From Aerococcaceae bacterium DSM 111021 (GTDB taxonomy: Bacteria > Bacillota > Bacilli > Lactobacillales > Aerococcaceae), in assembly GCA_020112395.1 (NCBI GenBank), contig JACCEK010000003.1, forward strand, positions 223,340-287,339: 64,000 nt of DNA, read 5' to 3'. Of the stretch, positions 40,270-50,516 are shown piece by piece (the stretch's first letter is position 1; each line of letters begins with the position of its first letter). The translations under genes were made by a program, and so were the position numbers. The notes under the pieces are model-generated. The model made no database searches. It saw only the letters and a program-made list of their open reading frames with translations, and was not told the DNA's origin.

Positions 40270-41043
40270 GTGGATTATCAATTACATCATCGTATTTTAG
40301 TTTGGATGCAACAAGCTGCAGAGACACTCAAATATTCTTTGAACCGCGAATTACAAGTTGAAGAGAAGAAAAGTTCAAGTGATTTAGTTACTGAGATGGA
40401 TAAAGCGACAGAACAGTTTTTTATCAATAAGATTCGTGAATATTATCCTACACATAAGGTTATTGGTGAAGAAGGCCAAGGAGATAATGTTGAAGATACA
40501 AAAGGGACTATTTGGATTATTGATCCCATTGATGGGACATTAAACTTTGTTAAAGCCAAAAACCATTTTGGAATAATGATAGGTATTTTTGAAGATGGAA
40601 TGCCAGTAGCTGGTTACATATATGATGTAATGAATAGTGATTTATACTATGGAATTGTCGGTGAAGACGTTTACTTAAACAATCATCCCTTAGAACCACT
40701 TGAAATAACACAATTAAATCAATCTTTAGTGCTCGGAAATGTAGAATCTTTCTCCAACAACGTGTATAATATGAAAGCCATACTAAATGCTTCACTCGGC
40801 GCTAGATCTTATGGATCTGCTGCGATAGAAATCATTGGCTTAATTAGAGGCGAAGCGGCACTTTATTTTTCGGCCGGATTACGACCGTGGGATTTTGCTG
40901 CAGGATATGCTATCTGTGAGTCAATGGGATATAAAGTAACTACAATTGATGGAAGTCGACCAGATATACTAACCCGGTCACCAATATTATTTGCACATCC
41001 GAATGTGCATGAAGAGGCATTAGAATTGCTAAGTCATAAATAG
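40270..41043 (+). CDS. Inositol monophosphatase family protein
   Basis: This Mg-dependent phosphatase has 257 residues. Metal motifs are VIGEEG, WIIDPIDGTLNF (DPxDGT) and LRPWDFAAG (WD). Homologue of B. subtilis YktC. In bacteria without inositol the substrate is uncertain; sugar or nucleotide monophosphates such as pAp are possible. GTG start at 40270 with AAAGGAGGGCC in the end of yktA, so translation is coupled. Confidence 0.93.
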   Translation: MDYQLHHRILVWMQQAAETLKYSLNRELQVEEKKSSSDLVTEMDKATEQFFINKIREYYPTHKVIGEEGQGDNVEDTKGTIWIIDPIDGTLNFVKAKNHFGIMIGIFEDGMPVAGYIYDVMNSDLYYGIVGEDVYLNNHPLEPLEITQLNQSLVLGNVESFSNNVYNMKAILNASLGARSYGSAAIEIIGLIRGEAALYFSAGLRPWDFAAGYAICESMGYKVTTIDGSRPDILTRSPILFAHPNVHEEALELLSHK

Positions 41044-41062
41044 ATAAGGATTGAATATAACA

Positions 41063-42895
41063 ATGGAATTACGTAATGATATAAGAAACATCGCAATAAT
41101 CGCTCACGTTGACCACGGTAAAACATCGTTGGTTAATGAACTATTAATACAATCAGATACTTTAGACGGACATACTCAACTTGATGATCGTGCGATGGAT
41201 AACAATGATATTGAAAGAGAACGTGGAATTACAATCTTAGCTAAAAATACAGCTGTAGATTACAAAGGTACGCGCGTTAATATCATGGATACACCAGGAC
41301 ATGCGGACTTTGGTGGAGAAGTAGAGCGTATTATGAAAATGGTTGATGGTGTTGTACTTGTAGTAGATGCATACGAAGGAACAATGCCACAAACACGTTT
41401 TGTATTAAAACGTGCTTTAGATGAAGGTTTAGTTCCAGTAGTCGTAGTAAACAAAATTGACAAACCATCAGCAAGACCAGAAGAAGTTATTGATGAAGTA
41501 TTAGAATTATTCATCGAACTTGGTGCTGATGATGATCAAATTGAATTCCCAGTAATTTATGCATCAGCATTAAACGGAACGTCAAGCACATCAAGTGACG
41601 TTGCGGATCAAGAACCAAATATGGATGCTATTTTTGATGCAGTGCTAGAACATGTTCCAGCTCCAGTTGATAACCGTACTGAACCGTTACAATTCCAAGT
41701 GTCAATGTTGGATTATAGCGATTATGTTGGGCGTATCGGAATCGGACGAGTTTTCCAAGGTACAATCAAAGTAGGAGACAGCGTAACATTAATGAAAACA
41801 GATGGAAGTACTAAAAACTTCCGTGTAACAAAAATGTTTGGATTCTTCGGGCTAGCAAGAGTAGAAATTGATGAAGCAGTTGGTGGAGACTTAATTGCAT
41901 TATCAGGAATGGATGACATCTTTGTAGGGGAAACTGTTGCAAGTAGTACAGATCCTATTGCTATGCCTTTATTACACGTTGACGAACCTACTTTACAAAT
42001 GAAGTTCTTAACGAATAACTCTCCATTTGCAGGTAGAGAAGGTAAGTATGTAACAGCTCGTAACTTGGATGATAGATTAGCACGTGAATTACAAACAGAC
42101 GTGTCTTTAAATGTTGAAGCTACGGATTCACCAGATGCTTTTATTGTATCTGGACGTGGAGAATTACATTTATCTATTCTAATTGAGAACATGAGACGTG
42201 AAGGATATGAATTCCAAGTATCAAGACCACAAGTAATTATTCGTGAGATTGATGGCGTTGCTAGCGAGCCGTTTGAACGATTACAAATTGACACACCAGA
42301 AGAGTATATGGGATCAATCATTGAAGCTTTAGGAACACGAAAAGCTGAAATGGCAGATATGATTAACCCGGGTAACGGACAAGTTCGTTTAATCTTCTTA
42401 GTTCCAGCTCGTGGTTTAATTGGATTCTCAACAGAATTTATGTCATTAACACGTGGTTACGGTATTATGAACCATACGTTTGATGAGTACAGACCTGCTG
42501 TAGGTGGATCAATTGGTCGTCGTCGTAATGGTGCTCTAGTATCATTAGACTCTGGTCAAGCTACAACTTATAGTATTATGAATATCGAAGAACGTGGACA
42601 AATTTATATTTCGCCAGGTACTGAAGTATATGGTGGAATGATTATTGGAGAGCATAATCGTGAGAATGATTTAACTGTTAATATCACGAAAGCTAAACAA
42701 CAAACTAACGTTCGTTCAGCGAATAAAGATCAAACTAATGTTATTAAACAACCAAAAATATTAACTTTAGAAGAATCATTACAGTTTATGGATGAGGACG
42801 AGTATTGTGAGATTACTCCAGAAAGCATCCGTTTACGTAAACAAATCTTAGATAAGAGTGCTCGTGAAAAAGCATCAAAAAAAGATAAAAAGTAA
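41063..42895 (+). CDS. typA: Ribosome-binding GTPase TypA/BipA
   Basis: This translation-factor GTPase of 610 residues acts in 50S assembly and stress adaptation. It has G1 [24 protein letters not shown]3 [11 protein letters not shown] and G4 NKIDKP. The C-terminal domains carry [20 protein letters not shown] and [10 protein letters not shown], typical of BipA rather than EF-G or LepA. I use the ATG at 41063; a TTG at 41051 lies in frame but is too close to AAGGAT. A strong terminator follows. Confidence 0.97.
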   Translation: MELRNDIRNIAIIAHVDHGKTSLVNELLIQSDTLDGHTQLDDRAMDNNDIERERGITILAKNTAVDYKGTRVNIMDTPGHADFGGEVERIMKMVDGVVLVVDAYEGTMPQTRFVLKRALDEGLVPVVVVNKIDKPSARPEEVIDEVLELFIELGADDDQIEFPVIYASALNGTSSTSSDVADQEPNMDAIFDAVLEHVPAPVDNRTEPLQFQVSMLDYSDYVGRIGIGRVFQGTIKVGDSVTLMKTDGSTKNFRVTKMFGFFGLARVEIDEAVGGDLIALSGMDDIFVGETVASSTDPIAMPLLHVDEPTLQMKFLTNNSPFAGREGKYVTARNLDDRLARELQTDVSLNVEATDSPDAFIVSGRGELHLSILIENMRREGYEFQVSRPQVIIREIDGVASEPFERLQIDTPEEYMGSIIEALGTRKAEMADMINPGNGQVRLIFLVPARGLIGFSTEFMSLTRGYGIMNHTFDEYRPAVGGSIGRRRNGALVSLDSGQATTYSIMNIEERGQIYISPGTEVYGGMIIGEHNRENDLTVNITKAKQQTNVRSANKDQTNVIKQPKILTLEESLQFMDEDEYCEITPESIRLRKQILDKSAREKASKKDKK

Positions 42896-42903
42896 TAATT
42901 AGT

Positions 42904-42930
42904 AAAACGCTCACTTAAAGTGAGCGTTTT
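42904..42930 (+). terminator. typA terminator
   Basis: AAAACGCTCAC pairs with GTGAGCGTTTT around TTAAA, followed by ATTATG. The stem is strong; the T run is within the 3' arm. Confidence 0.9.
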
Positions 42931-42998
42931 ATTATGCTATTTATTTAATAGATGGTAATATTGTAATATAAAGATAAATATATAGGAGGAATTTTATT

Positions 42999-43601
42999 AT
43001 GGCTTTTACTTTACCAAACTTACCATATGCAAGTGATGCTTTAGAACCAGTTATCGACAAAGAAACAATGGAGATACATCACGGTAAACATCATAATGCT
43101 TATGTTACTAAATTAAATGATGCATTAGAAGGAACTGAGTTCGCAGAAAAATCAATCGAAGATGTGATTGCAAACTTAAACGATATTCCAGAAGAGAAAC
43201 GTACAGCAGTACGTAATAATGGTGGAGGACACTTAAACCACACATTATTCTGGGAGTCATTACAAGCTCCTTCAGATAATAATGAAGTTCCAGCTGACCT
43301 AGCTAAAAAATTAGAAGATGCATTTGGATCTGTAGATGCATTTAAAGAAAAATTTGAAGCTGCTGGAGCAGGACAATTTGGTTCTGGTTGGGCATGGTTA
43401 GTAGATAACAATGGAACATTAGAAGTTGTTGGAACACCTAACCAAGATAACCCTATTACTGATGGTAAAAAACCATTATTAGGTGTAGACGTATGGGAAC
43501 ATGCTTACTACTTAAAATATCAAAATCGTCGTCCAGAATACTTATCAGCTTTCTGGAAAGTTGTTAAATGGTCTAAAGTTGCTGAACGTTTAGACGCGTA
43601 A
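42999..43601 (+). CDS. sodA: Superoxide dismutase (Mn/Fe family)
   Basis: It dismutates superoxide to O2 and H2O2 in the cytosol. The 200 residues have metal ligands His27 (MEIHHGKHH), His81 (LNHTLFW), Asp164 and His168 ([11 protein letters not shown]). GGGHLNH and GSGWAWLV favour manganese over iron, which is inference. TAGGAGGAA ribosome site; the gene is monocistronic between two terminators. Confidence 0.96.
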   Translation: MAFTLPNLPYASDALEPVIDKETMEIHHGKHHNAYVTKLNDALEGTEFAEKSIEDVIANLNDIPEEKRTAVRNNGGGHLNHTLFWESLQAPSDNNEVPADLAKKLEDAFGSVDAFKEKFEAAGAGQFGSGWAWLVDNNGTLEVVGTPNQDNPITDGKKPLLGVDVWEHAYYLKYQNRRPEYLSAFWKVVKWSKVAERLDA

Positions 43602-43621
43602 ATCAGACTATTATTGAATAT

Positions 43622-43655
43622 AAACCACTTACTTTAGTAGAGTAAGTGGTTTTTT
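43622..43655 (+). terminator. sodA terminator
   Basis: AAACCACTTACT pairs with AGTAAGTGGTTT and is followed by a T run. Confidence 0.9.
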
Positions 43656-43693
43656 GTTCAAGAAAATACCATATTCAATATTCATTTACATGT

Positions 43694-43757
43694 TATAATA
43701 GTTTATATGATTACAAAAGCTTATACTATTCAATACTATTTTTGTTAGTGTTATAAT
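43694..43757 (+). promoter_or_regulatory. Two extended -10 promoters before ftsW
   Basis: TGT-TATAAT occurs twice, with TATAAT at 43694-43699 and 43752-43757. Neither has a good -35 box, which extended -10 promoters can do without. Confidence 0.5.
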
Positions 43758-43790
43758 AAGTGTAATTATCTATAAATGAGGAGGCGTTTG

Positions 43791-45047
43791 ATGGTAAACG
43801 AAAAGGAACATCATGATGCTCCAAAAAATCTGAAGCTCAAAAAGATATTAAATAAACTATTTTCAAAAGATGAAATGGTAAAAAACTTTAAGCATATTGA
43901 TAAATCAGTCATACTTATTACAACTATTTTGGTTGTGATAGGATTATTATCAGTCTTTAGTGCTTCTATGTATATTAATCCAAGTGGTTTTATTACAACG
44001 CAAATTATTTCTGTCATTATCGGAATATTAATCATATTGTTAATGATTGTTATACCATATGAATTTTTTGAAAACATTTGGTTTATAATGAGTGTTATGG
44101 GGCTATTAGTTGTTATTTTAATATATGTGTTGTTAACACAAGATAGTATATTTGGAGCGGCAAGTTGGCTTGGGGTATTTGGATTTAGTTTTCAACCAAG
44201 TGAATTCGTTAAAGTTGTGAGTATTTTAGTTGTCAGTTGGCTTATAAAATATTCAGAAAGAGAGTTAATTCTTTCAAAACAGAATTTACCTTCTTGGATT
44301 AATAAATTAGCGATTGGTTTATTAATCAGTTCAGTTGGGTTAATTATTCTGCAACCTGATATTGGAATGGTTATTATCATAGGGGGAACATGGGGTTTAA
44401 TCTTTTTACTCACAAAAGGATCATTAAAAATGAATATTATTGCGTACAGCACATTATTAATAGGCTATTTGTTACTGACGATAGTTGGACGGCAATTTGG
44501 TGATTGGTTAGTCTCTCAAGACTTTCACATGTTTGAGCGACTTGCATCATTTATTGATCCATTCAGATATTCATCAGATTCCGGCTACCAAATCATACAA
44601 GGTTTAATGGCATTTAGTCGAGGCGGATTGTTTGGAATGGGACTTGGCCAAGGAGTTTCAAAACAAGGCATATTACCGGTTATTGAATCGGATTATATTT
44701 TGGCAAATATTGGAGAAGAACTTGGTTTGTTAGGTGTGTTAGTTGTCATTAGTTTATTATTTAGTTTAATAGTCATTCTATATCAGCGAGCAGCATCAAG
44801 TTCAGATATTTATCGAAAATCAATACTTATTGGAGTAGCATCTTTACTACTCATTCAGTCATTAATTAATATTGGTGGAGTCGTAAGTGTTCTACCATTA
44901 ACGGGAGTTACTTTACCATTTATCAGTTATGGTGGTACAAGTATGATTGCTATGTTAAGTTCAATCGGACTCGCACTAAGAATGATTATTGAAGACAGAA
45001 AAGAACCGAATATAAATTTAGTATATTCTAAGCAGAAAGGGGAGTAA
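43791..45047 (+). CDS. ftsW: Septal peptidoglycan glycosyltransferase FtsW (SEDS family)
   Basis: This polytopic SEDS protein of 418 residues has about ten membrane helices after a charged cytoplasmic N-terminus of about 30 residues. Family marks are FQPSEFVK, FSRGGLFGMGLGQG, IGEELGLLG and LPLTGVTLPFISYGG. These fit FtsW better than RodA. It polymerises lipid II at the septum with a class B PBP. The ATG at 43791 follows GAGGAGGCG; an ATG at 43776 would enclose that site. Confidence 0.93.
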   Translation: MVNEKEHHDAPKNLKLKKILNKLFSKDEMVKNFKHIDKSVILITTILVVIGLLSVFSASMYINPSGFITTQIISVIIGILIILLMIVIPYEFFENIWFIMSVMGLLVVILIYVLLTQDSIFGAASWLGVFGFSFQPSEFVKVVSILVVSWLIKYSERELILSKQNLPSWINKLAIGLLISSVGLIILQPDIGMVIIIGGTWGLIFLLTKGSLKMNIIAYSTLLIGYLLLTIVGRQFGDWLVSQDFHMFERLASFIDPFRYSSDSGYQIIQGLMAFSRGGLFGMGLGQGVSKQGILPVIESDYILANIGEELGLLGVLVVISLLFSLIVILYQRAASSSDIYRKSILIGVASLLLIQSLINIGGVVSVLPLTGVTLPFISYGGTSMIAMLSSIGLALRMIIEDRKEPNINLVYSKQKGE

Positions 45048-45048
45048 T

Positions 45049-45405
45049 ATGGAATTTAATATGATTGAAAGGCAATCACTGACCATTTGGCTTTATTCCG
45101 CCAAACAAATTAAAGAGTTGAGAAAACACGGTTACATTCATTATTTTAGTAGAAAAATGAAATATGCTATTATGTATGTGAATAAATCAGATGCTGAGGA
45201 AATAAAAAAAGTTATCAATGATTACTTTTTTGTGAGACAAGTAGAGTATTCATATCGAGACGATATTGATATGACTTTTGCTAACTCAATAGAGCCTTCA
45301 AGTGATAATTCTTTATCTCATCCTTTTTCTGTTGCGAATGAAGAAGAGTCTTTAATTGAATCGATAGCAGAATCAATCCGTAATAAAAAAATTAATAATG
45401 GATGA
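45049..45405 (+). CDS. ylbG: YlbG family protein (DUF2129)
   Basis: The 118-residue cytosolic protein of unknown function has the family core in residues 5-75: RQSLTIWLYSAKQIKELRKH, HYFSRKMKYAIMYV and VRQVEYSYR. The last 40 residues are a variable acidic tail. It begins one base after ftsW behind GGGGAG and sits before rsmD and coaD, the conserved Bacillus order ylbG-ylbH-coaD. Confidence 0.92.
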   Translation: MEFNMIERQSLTIWLYSAKQIKELRKHGYIHYFSRKMKYAIMYVNKSDAEEIKKVINDYFFVRQVEYSYRDDIDMTFANSIEPSSDNSLSHPFSVANEEESLIESIAESIRNKKINNG

Positions 45406-45418
45406 ACGGAGGTAGTAT

Positions 45419-45991
45419 ATGCGAGTAGTATCAGGGAAATATGGTAGTAGAAGATTGAAGGCTGTACCTGGTCAAAATACACGTCCAACAACAGACAAAA
45501 TTAAAGAAAGTATGTTTAATTTAATCGGTGGTTTTTTTGATGGTGGTGGATGTCTTGATTTATATGCTGGGAGCGGAGCGTTAGCTATTGAAGCTGTTTC
45601 AAGAGGGATGGATTTCGCAGTGCTATGTGAAAAGTATCGACCAGCAGTAGATACTATCAACGAAAATATTCAGATGACTAAAGAAGAAGAGCGGTTTACT
45701 TTATTAAAAGGAGATAATCATAAGAGCTTGCGTAATTATGCGACTAACCAAATGACAGAACCTTTTAGTCTAATCTTTTTAGATCCGCCTTATAATAAAC
45801 AACAGATTGAAAAAGACATATCGTGGCTGAGTGAATTACAAATGATTAATCATCAATCAACTATTGTATGTGAAACTGATTCAGATGTGGAGCTTCCAAT
45901 TGTAATAGATGGATTTGAGTTAATTAAAGTAAAAGATTATGGTGCTACCCGTATTTATATTTACGAAGGTGAGGAGAATAGTGTTGAGTAA
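45419..45991 (+). CDS. rsmD: 16S rRNA (guanine966-N2)-methyltransferase RsmD
   Basis: The 190-residue product starts MRVVSGKYGSRRLKAVPG. It carries RPTTDKIKESMFN, the SAM motif CLDLYAGSGALAIEA and the catalytic FLDPPYN. It methylates G966 of 16S rRNA. It overlaps the coaD start, as in many Firmicutes. Confidence 0.95.
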   Translation: MRVVSGKYGSRRLKAVPGQNTRPTTDKIKESMFNLIGGFFDGGGCLDLYAGSGALAIEAVSRGMDFAVLCEKYRPAVDTINENIQMTKEEERFTLLKGDNHKSLRNYATNQMTEPFSLIFLDPPYNKQQIEKDISWLSELQMINHQSTIVCETDSDVELPIVIDGFELIKVKDYGATRIYIYEGEENSVE

Positions 45992-46484
45992 CCGACCTAA
46001 AATTGGAATTTTTGCTGGAACTTTTGATCCATTAACTAAAGGGCATTTAAATTTAATTGAGCGAAGCAGTAAATTGTTTGACGAAGTGATTGTAGTCATT
46101 GCAATTAATACAAGTAAAAGAACTTTATTTACAGTTGAAGAACGAATAAAGCTCATAGAAGATAGTGTTAAACACATAAATAATGTAAGAGTAGATACAT
46201 TGCAAGATGGACTCATTGCACATTATTATGAAGAAAAAAATGCGACAGCTCTGATCAGAGGATTACGTAATACGACGGATGTGGATTACGAATATGCTAT
46301 AGCATCAGCAAATGCTAGACAAGTTGAAGGATTAGAGACAGTGATATTATATGCTGCGGATCAATATCGTTATTTAAGTTCTACAATTATTAAAGAAATA
46401 GCGTTTTTCAATGGTGATATCAGTGACATGGTTCCGACTAACGTTGAAAAAGCTATGCATGAAAAAATTCAATTGAACCAATAA
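45981..46484 (+). CDS. coaD: Phosphopantetheine adenylyltransferase CoaD
   Basis: This penultimate enzyme of coenzyme A synthesis has about 167 residues. The nucleotidyltransferase motif is GIFAGTFDPLTKGHLNLI (TxGH), with RGLRNTTDVDYEY and YLSSTIIKEIA. The start is either GTG 45981 or TTG 45984, both behind GAGGAGAA and overlapping the rsmD end. CoA made here serves the fab and pdh enzymes. Confidence 0.95.
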   Translation: MLSNRPKIGIFAGTFDPLTKGHLNLIERSSKLFDEVIVVIAINTSKRTLFTVEERIKLIEDSVKHINNVRVDTLQDGLIAHYYEEKNATALIRGLRNTTDVDYEYAIASANARQVEGLETVILYAADQYRYLSSTIIKEIAFFNGDISDMVPTNVEKAMHEKIQLNQ

Positions 46485-46516
46485 GTTGAATCTAAGTATG
46501 TAATATAAAATAATTA

Positions 46517-46559
46517 AGTCTATTTTCATTTTTAAAAATGGAAATGGGCTTTTTTTTTG
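46517..46559 (+). terminator. Terminator after coaD
   Basis: AGTCTATTTTCATTTTT pairs with AAAAATGGAAATGGGCT (with G-T pairs) and is followed by nine T. Confidence 0.85.
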
Positions 46560-46591
46560 TATATATATATATAAGAATTAGGAGGGGAATT

Positions 46592-47326
46592 ATGAACTAT
46601 CAAAATTCGAAAATAAAAACCGTTATGAACTATATTCAACAGAATATCTTTAAAATATTGTTATTAACATTTCTAGTCGCAGTACTCTTATACGTAATTG
46701 TTCCAAAGCGACAATCGTCCACGGATTATGTCAAACTATTTGAAAGTAGTTTACCGTTAACATCGGAATCAACTGAAGAACCTGATATCAATACGGATCT
46801 AGCTATTGTACCAGGATTAGAAAGTATAGAAGAAGTCAAAGAAAACCAAGTTATTTATGTAGATATAAAAGGAGCGGTCGAACACCCAGACATGTATTCA
46901 CTACCTTTAGGAAGCAGAGTCTATGATGCAATAGAGATGGCAGGAGGAGTGACAATGGATGCTGCAACAGAACATTTGAATCAAGCAAAATTACTCGAAG
47001 ATCAAATGTTAATTTATATCCAAACGTACGAAGAGTTAGAAAATGAAGAAATGACAGGTGAATCTCAGACTTTGGAAAATAATCAAGGCATCATACTAGA
47101 AACAAACCTGTTAGAGAATAATAATTCTGGAGTGATAGATATTAATTCTGCCACAGCGGACGAATTAATGACATTACCCAATATTGGACCTAAAAAAGCA
47201 GCGGCAATTGTTCAATTCAGACAGGATAACGGGAGTTTTATAGTCATTGAAGATATTATGGCTATTTCAGGGATAGGTGAAAAAACGTTTGAAAGCCTTA
47301 AAGAGCTTATTACTGTATCGCCATGA
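46592..47326 (+). CDS. comEA: Competence DNA receptor ComEA
   Basis: The 244-residue membrane-anchored DNA-binding protein has an N-terminal membrane helix (about 18-38: ILLLTFLVAVLLYVIV), an SLBB domain (about 90-150: VIYVDIKGAVEHPDMYSLP) and a C-terminal helix-hairpin-helix pair (about 180-243: DINSATADELMTLPNIG, SGIGEKTFESL). It binds double-stranded DNA outside the membrane and passes it to ComEC. ATG at 46592 behind TAGGAGGGG. It overlaps comEC by 4 bases; comEB is not between them. Confidence 0.94.
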   Translation: MNYQNSKIKTVMNYIQQNIFKILLLTFLVAVLLYVIVPKRQSSTDYVKLFESSLPLTSESTEEPDINTDLAIVPGLESIEEVKENQVIYVDIKGAVEHPDMYSLPLGSRVYDAIEMAGGVTMDAATEHLNQAKLLEDQMLIYIQTYEELENEEMTGESQTLENNQGIILETNLLENNNSGVIDINSATADELMTLPNIGPKKAAAIVQFRQDNGSFIVIEDIMAISGIGEKTFESLKELITVSP

Positions 47327-49677
47327 TAAAAAAGTATTTATTCAATATCCAATATGAATGGCCAATTATTTTTCTATTCATTTACATTGGCTTACAAGCT
47401 TACTATCATTTTAATTTGTGGGTATTATTACCTGTTATTGTTTTAGGATTTAGATTGTTTTCTTTAAACAACAAAAAGACTATCATTACAACAATCATAT
47501 TAATTATCACTATTTTTAGTCATGCGCAGATTCAAACAGCTCGCTTTCAAGCAATTGAAAATTTTCCCATCGAAAATCAGGAGATACAAGCCTTTTTATA
47601 TACCGATCCATTTGATGTACAACTTGATAATAGTTCTATTCGAGGTGAAGGTAAGCTGCAGATTATACATAATAAAGAAGTGATGCATTTTAACGTGAAC
47701 TTTATTAAATGGTTAGAGGAAGACGAAACTGTAAATCATCGGGTTACAGAAGAAGCGAGTATTTGGCATCTCAATGGTAAGTTACAAATACCGAATCAAG
47801 CTAGGAATTTTGATGTCTTTGATTACAAAACATACTTGGCAACACAAGAAATAGCTTGGGCGTTAGAAATTGACGGCATAAAAAGTATAGGGGAAAATGA
47901 TTCCTTCTTTGGGCGTCTATTAGGCTTAAGGTATGATTTGTTGAATAAATTTATTCAATTGAATTATCATGAGTGGATTGCAGTACATAATAAGTTATTG
48001 CTAAATATCGACTCTGAAATTTATAGTGATTACCAAGAAAACTTTACTGCACTTGGTATAGCACATTTCTTTGCAATATCGGGGTTTCATATATATTTTA
48101 TAAAACGATTATTAAATTATATATTATTACGATTGGGTATGCGGATAGAATATGCAAATAAAGTGATTTTTATATTTTTATGTATCTATACTTGGCTAAT
48201 TAGATGGCCGGTAGGTGTCATTCGTGTTTTACTTATGAGTAGTTTAAGTTCAATAAAATCTAGATATCAATTACCTTTAACGCGTTTAGATATACTCTCA
48301 GTCATTGGTATTCTACTCCTCTTGGTTAACCCATTAAATGTTTTATCACTTGGATATACTTTGAGTTTCATAATGACATTTGTGGTCATCTTATATAATC
48401 AAACTAGTCCTTTAAAACATAGTGGCATTCAAAGTATTGAAATGACTTTTGCGTGTCTACTTGTATCATGGCCAATAATAATGCAGTCATCTTTTGAGTG
48501 GAATATAATTCAAGTTCTTATTGTAGTGATGTTTACAATTTTCTTTAATAAAGTTATAATGCCTACTGTTTTTTTGACGACACTTTGGATATTACTGTCA
48601 TTACTAGGACTTCATGAGATTACGTCAAAACTGAACCAAATGATGACTTTTTTTGATGAGGTTATGACTCAATCAGAATTATTCGATTCATTTAATATGA
48701 TTGTTGGAAAACAGTCACTTATGATATTATACGTGCTAATTTTAGTGGGGCTTTTTTTTATTGGCTTCATTCATATTCGACCTTACCTTAGTTATAGCGT
48801 ATTTCTAATTATGTACTTATTAATAATAATTGGTTTGCCATATACCAATCAATCTATGAAGCTAACAATGATTGATGTCGGGCAAGGTGATGCGACGTTA
48901 TTACAAATGAGCCATAATCAAGGTAACTGGTTGATTGATACTGGTGGAAGAAGACTTTGGGAGCAAGTTGAAGGTTCAAGTATTGATCATAGCTATGGAG
49001 ATAAGAATTTAATACCGGCATTAAAAGCTTTAGGTGTAAATAAATTAGATGGGGTCATTATTACCCATCCAGATATAGATCACATTGGGAATTTAGTGTC
49101 TTTATCTCAAGAGATATTTATTGAAGAATTATGGGTAAGTGAGTATACGTTAAATAGCGACATTTGGGCTGAAATTTCTAAAGAAATAAATACTAACACG
49201 ATTATCGAACTAAATCTTGGACAGCGTTATAAGCTTGCTAAAGTTCCGATAACTATATACAGTGCTAATCACTCTGATATTAAATATTCGGATAGTGAAT
49301 CGAATGAATCATCCTTAATTGTTCAAATTGAATTGGAGGGATTAACGATACTTGCGCTTGGAGATGTTACTAAAAAAATTGAAGCAAAGATAGTTGCTAC
49401 CTATCCAGAGATAAGAGGGGACATACTTAAAATTGCTCACCATGGTAGTGATACAAGTACATCAGAAGAACTGTTATCACATACAAGACCCTATTTAGCT
49501 TTAATCTCAGCAGGAGTGGATAATCAATATGGTCATCCGCATAAAGAAGTCACTGATAAGCTAAGACAATTTAATACCCCGTATTTAAGCACTGATTCAG
49601 TCGGGGCAGTCCAGATAACCTATCATCCCGCTTATGGTTATGATATAAAGACAGCAATTGAACCTGGATCTGAATAG
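47323..49677 (+). CDS. comEC: DNA uptake channel ComEC/Rec2
   Basis: The 784-residue protein has a short membrane part, a soluble DUF4131/OB-like region (about 60-190), the polytopic Competence domain (about 210-480, marked by GIAHFFAISGFHIYFIKRLL) and a metallo-beta-lactamase-like domain (about 515-770: MIDVGQGDATLLQ, THPDIDHIGN, AHHGSDTSTSEELL). It carries single-stranded DNA across the membrane. The MBL metal motif HPDIDH is intact, unlike in some ComECs. The reading frame is full length, so uptake may be functional, but other com genes are outside the window. Confidence 0.95.
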   Translation: MIKKYLFNIQYEWPIIFLFIYIGLQAYYHFNLWVLLPVIVLGFRLFSLNNKKTIITTIILIITIFSHAQIQTARFQAIENFPIENQEIQAFLYTDPFDVQLDNSSIRGEGKLQIIHNKEVMHFNVNFIKWLEEDETVNHRVTEEASIWHLNGKLQIPNQARNFDVFDYKTYLATQEIAWALEIDGIKSIGENDSFFGRLLGLRYDLLNKFIQLNYHEWIAVHNKLLLNIDSEIYSDYQENFTALGIAHFFAISGFHIYFIKRLLNYILLRLGMRIEYANKVIFIFLCIYTWLIRWPVGVIRVLLMSSLSSIKSRYQLPLTRLDILSVIGILLLLVNPLNVLSLGYTLSFIMTFVVILYNQTSPLKHSGIQSIEMTFACLLVSWPIIMQSSFEWNIIQVLIVVMFTIFFNKVIMPTVFLTTLWILLSLLGLHEITSKLNQMMTFFDEVMTQSELFDSFNMIVGKQSLMILYVLILVGLFFIGFIHIRPYLSYSVFLIMYLLIIIGLPYTNQSMKLTMIDVGQGDATLLQMSHNQGNWLIDTGGRRLWEQVEGSSIDHSYGDKNLIPALKALGVNKLDGVIITHPDIDHIGNLVSLSQEIFIEELWVSEYTLNSDIWAEISKEINTNTIIELNLGQRYKLAKVPITIYSANHSDIKYSDSESNESSLIVQIELEGLTILALGDVTKKIEAKIVATYPEIRGDILKIAHHGSDTSTSEELLSHTRPYLALISAGVDNQYGHPHKEVTDKLRQFNTPYLSTDSVGAVQITYHPAYGYDIKTAIEPGSE

Positions 49678-49752
49678 AAAAGTATCGAAATACTCGGCAA
49701 AATTAAGTGAATAATAAGCAAAAAAACTTTACAAAAAACGGCTAAAAAGTGA

Positions 49753-49780
49753 TTGATTATTTTAAAAAATTAGCTATAAT
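49753..49780 (+). promoter_or_regulatory. Candidate promoter of the second GNAT gene
   Basis: TTGATT (49753-49758), 16 bases, TATAAT (49775-49780), about 35 bases before the start codon. Confidence 0.5.
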
Positions 49781-49815
49781 TATTTTGTTTTGAAAAAGTA
49801 TACAAGGAGGTTAGC

Positions 49816-50379
49816 ATGGAATTTCAGTCACAGCAAATATTTATTCGTCCAGCACAGATAAATGATGCAGCACACATTCAAAAGATTTACACGCCATATA
49901 TATTAAATACAGTATTTAACTTAGAGGAAACGGTTGGAACCATTACGTATTACCAACAGACAATTATAGAATCTATGAATCATTTTCCCTTTTTAGTTGC
50001 TGAATACGCAGGAGCAGTTGTTGGATTTGTTTATGTGAGTGAAATTTCATTTATGTTGAACTTAACTAACACATGCGCTTTGAGTATTTATGTATCTGAG
50101 GACACACCTGTTCGTGGAGTGGGACAAAAGTTATTCACAGCCTTAGAATTAGCCCTGAGTAGGCAAGGGATAACTCAAGTTATAGCCAATATCGTAGCTT
50201 CTAATGAACGAAGCATTCGGTTTCATGAAAAAAATGGCTTTCAATTACTTAGCACATTCCCACAAGCTGGATACAAATTTGGTCAGTGGCATGATGTAAA
50301 ATGGTATGGCAAAAAAATAAATACTGAAACACCTTTAACTCAGACTGTTCCAGTAGAAAATTTCTCTTACTCGGTTTAA
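49816..50379 (+). CDS. GNAT acetyltransferase, phosphinothricin/methionine sulfoximine type
   Basis: The 187-residue product fits the YncA/PAT/MddA group: IRPAQINDAAHIQKIYTPYI at the start, the acetyl-CoA loop RGVGQKLFTALELA, VASNERSIRFHEKNGF and the closing KFGQWHDVKWYGK. Relatives acetylate L-amino acid analogues such as methionine sulfoximine or phosphinothricin. The true substrate here is unknown. AAGGAGG precedes the ATG. It is monocistronic. Confidence 0.85.
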   Translation: MEFQSQQIFIRPAQINDAAHIQKIYTPYILNTVFNLEETVGTITYYQQTIIESMNHFPFLVAEYAGAVVGFVYVSEISFMLNLTNTCALSIYVSEDTPVRGVGQKLFTALELALSRQGITQVIANIVASNERSIRFHEKNGFQLLSTFPQAGYKFGQWHDVKWYGKKINTETPLTQTVPVENFSYSV

Positions 50380-50516
50380 ATAAGTCAATATATCTAGCTG
50401 TATTTATAAGTTTCTTTCTTTTAAATTCAAAGTGATTACGGTAAAATGAATTTATAGAGATATAAATTTTTTAGATTAAGATATATGTATTTAAATCAGT
50501 AGGAGGAAGTATAGAA

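Noticed and set aside
41722..42321. 199-residue open frame antisense to typA
   Set aside because: Mirror frame of a highly conserved gene, with no family resemblance. Similar long antisense frames at 6266-6745, 17897-18388 and 22519-22968 are rejected for the same reason.
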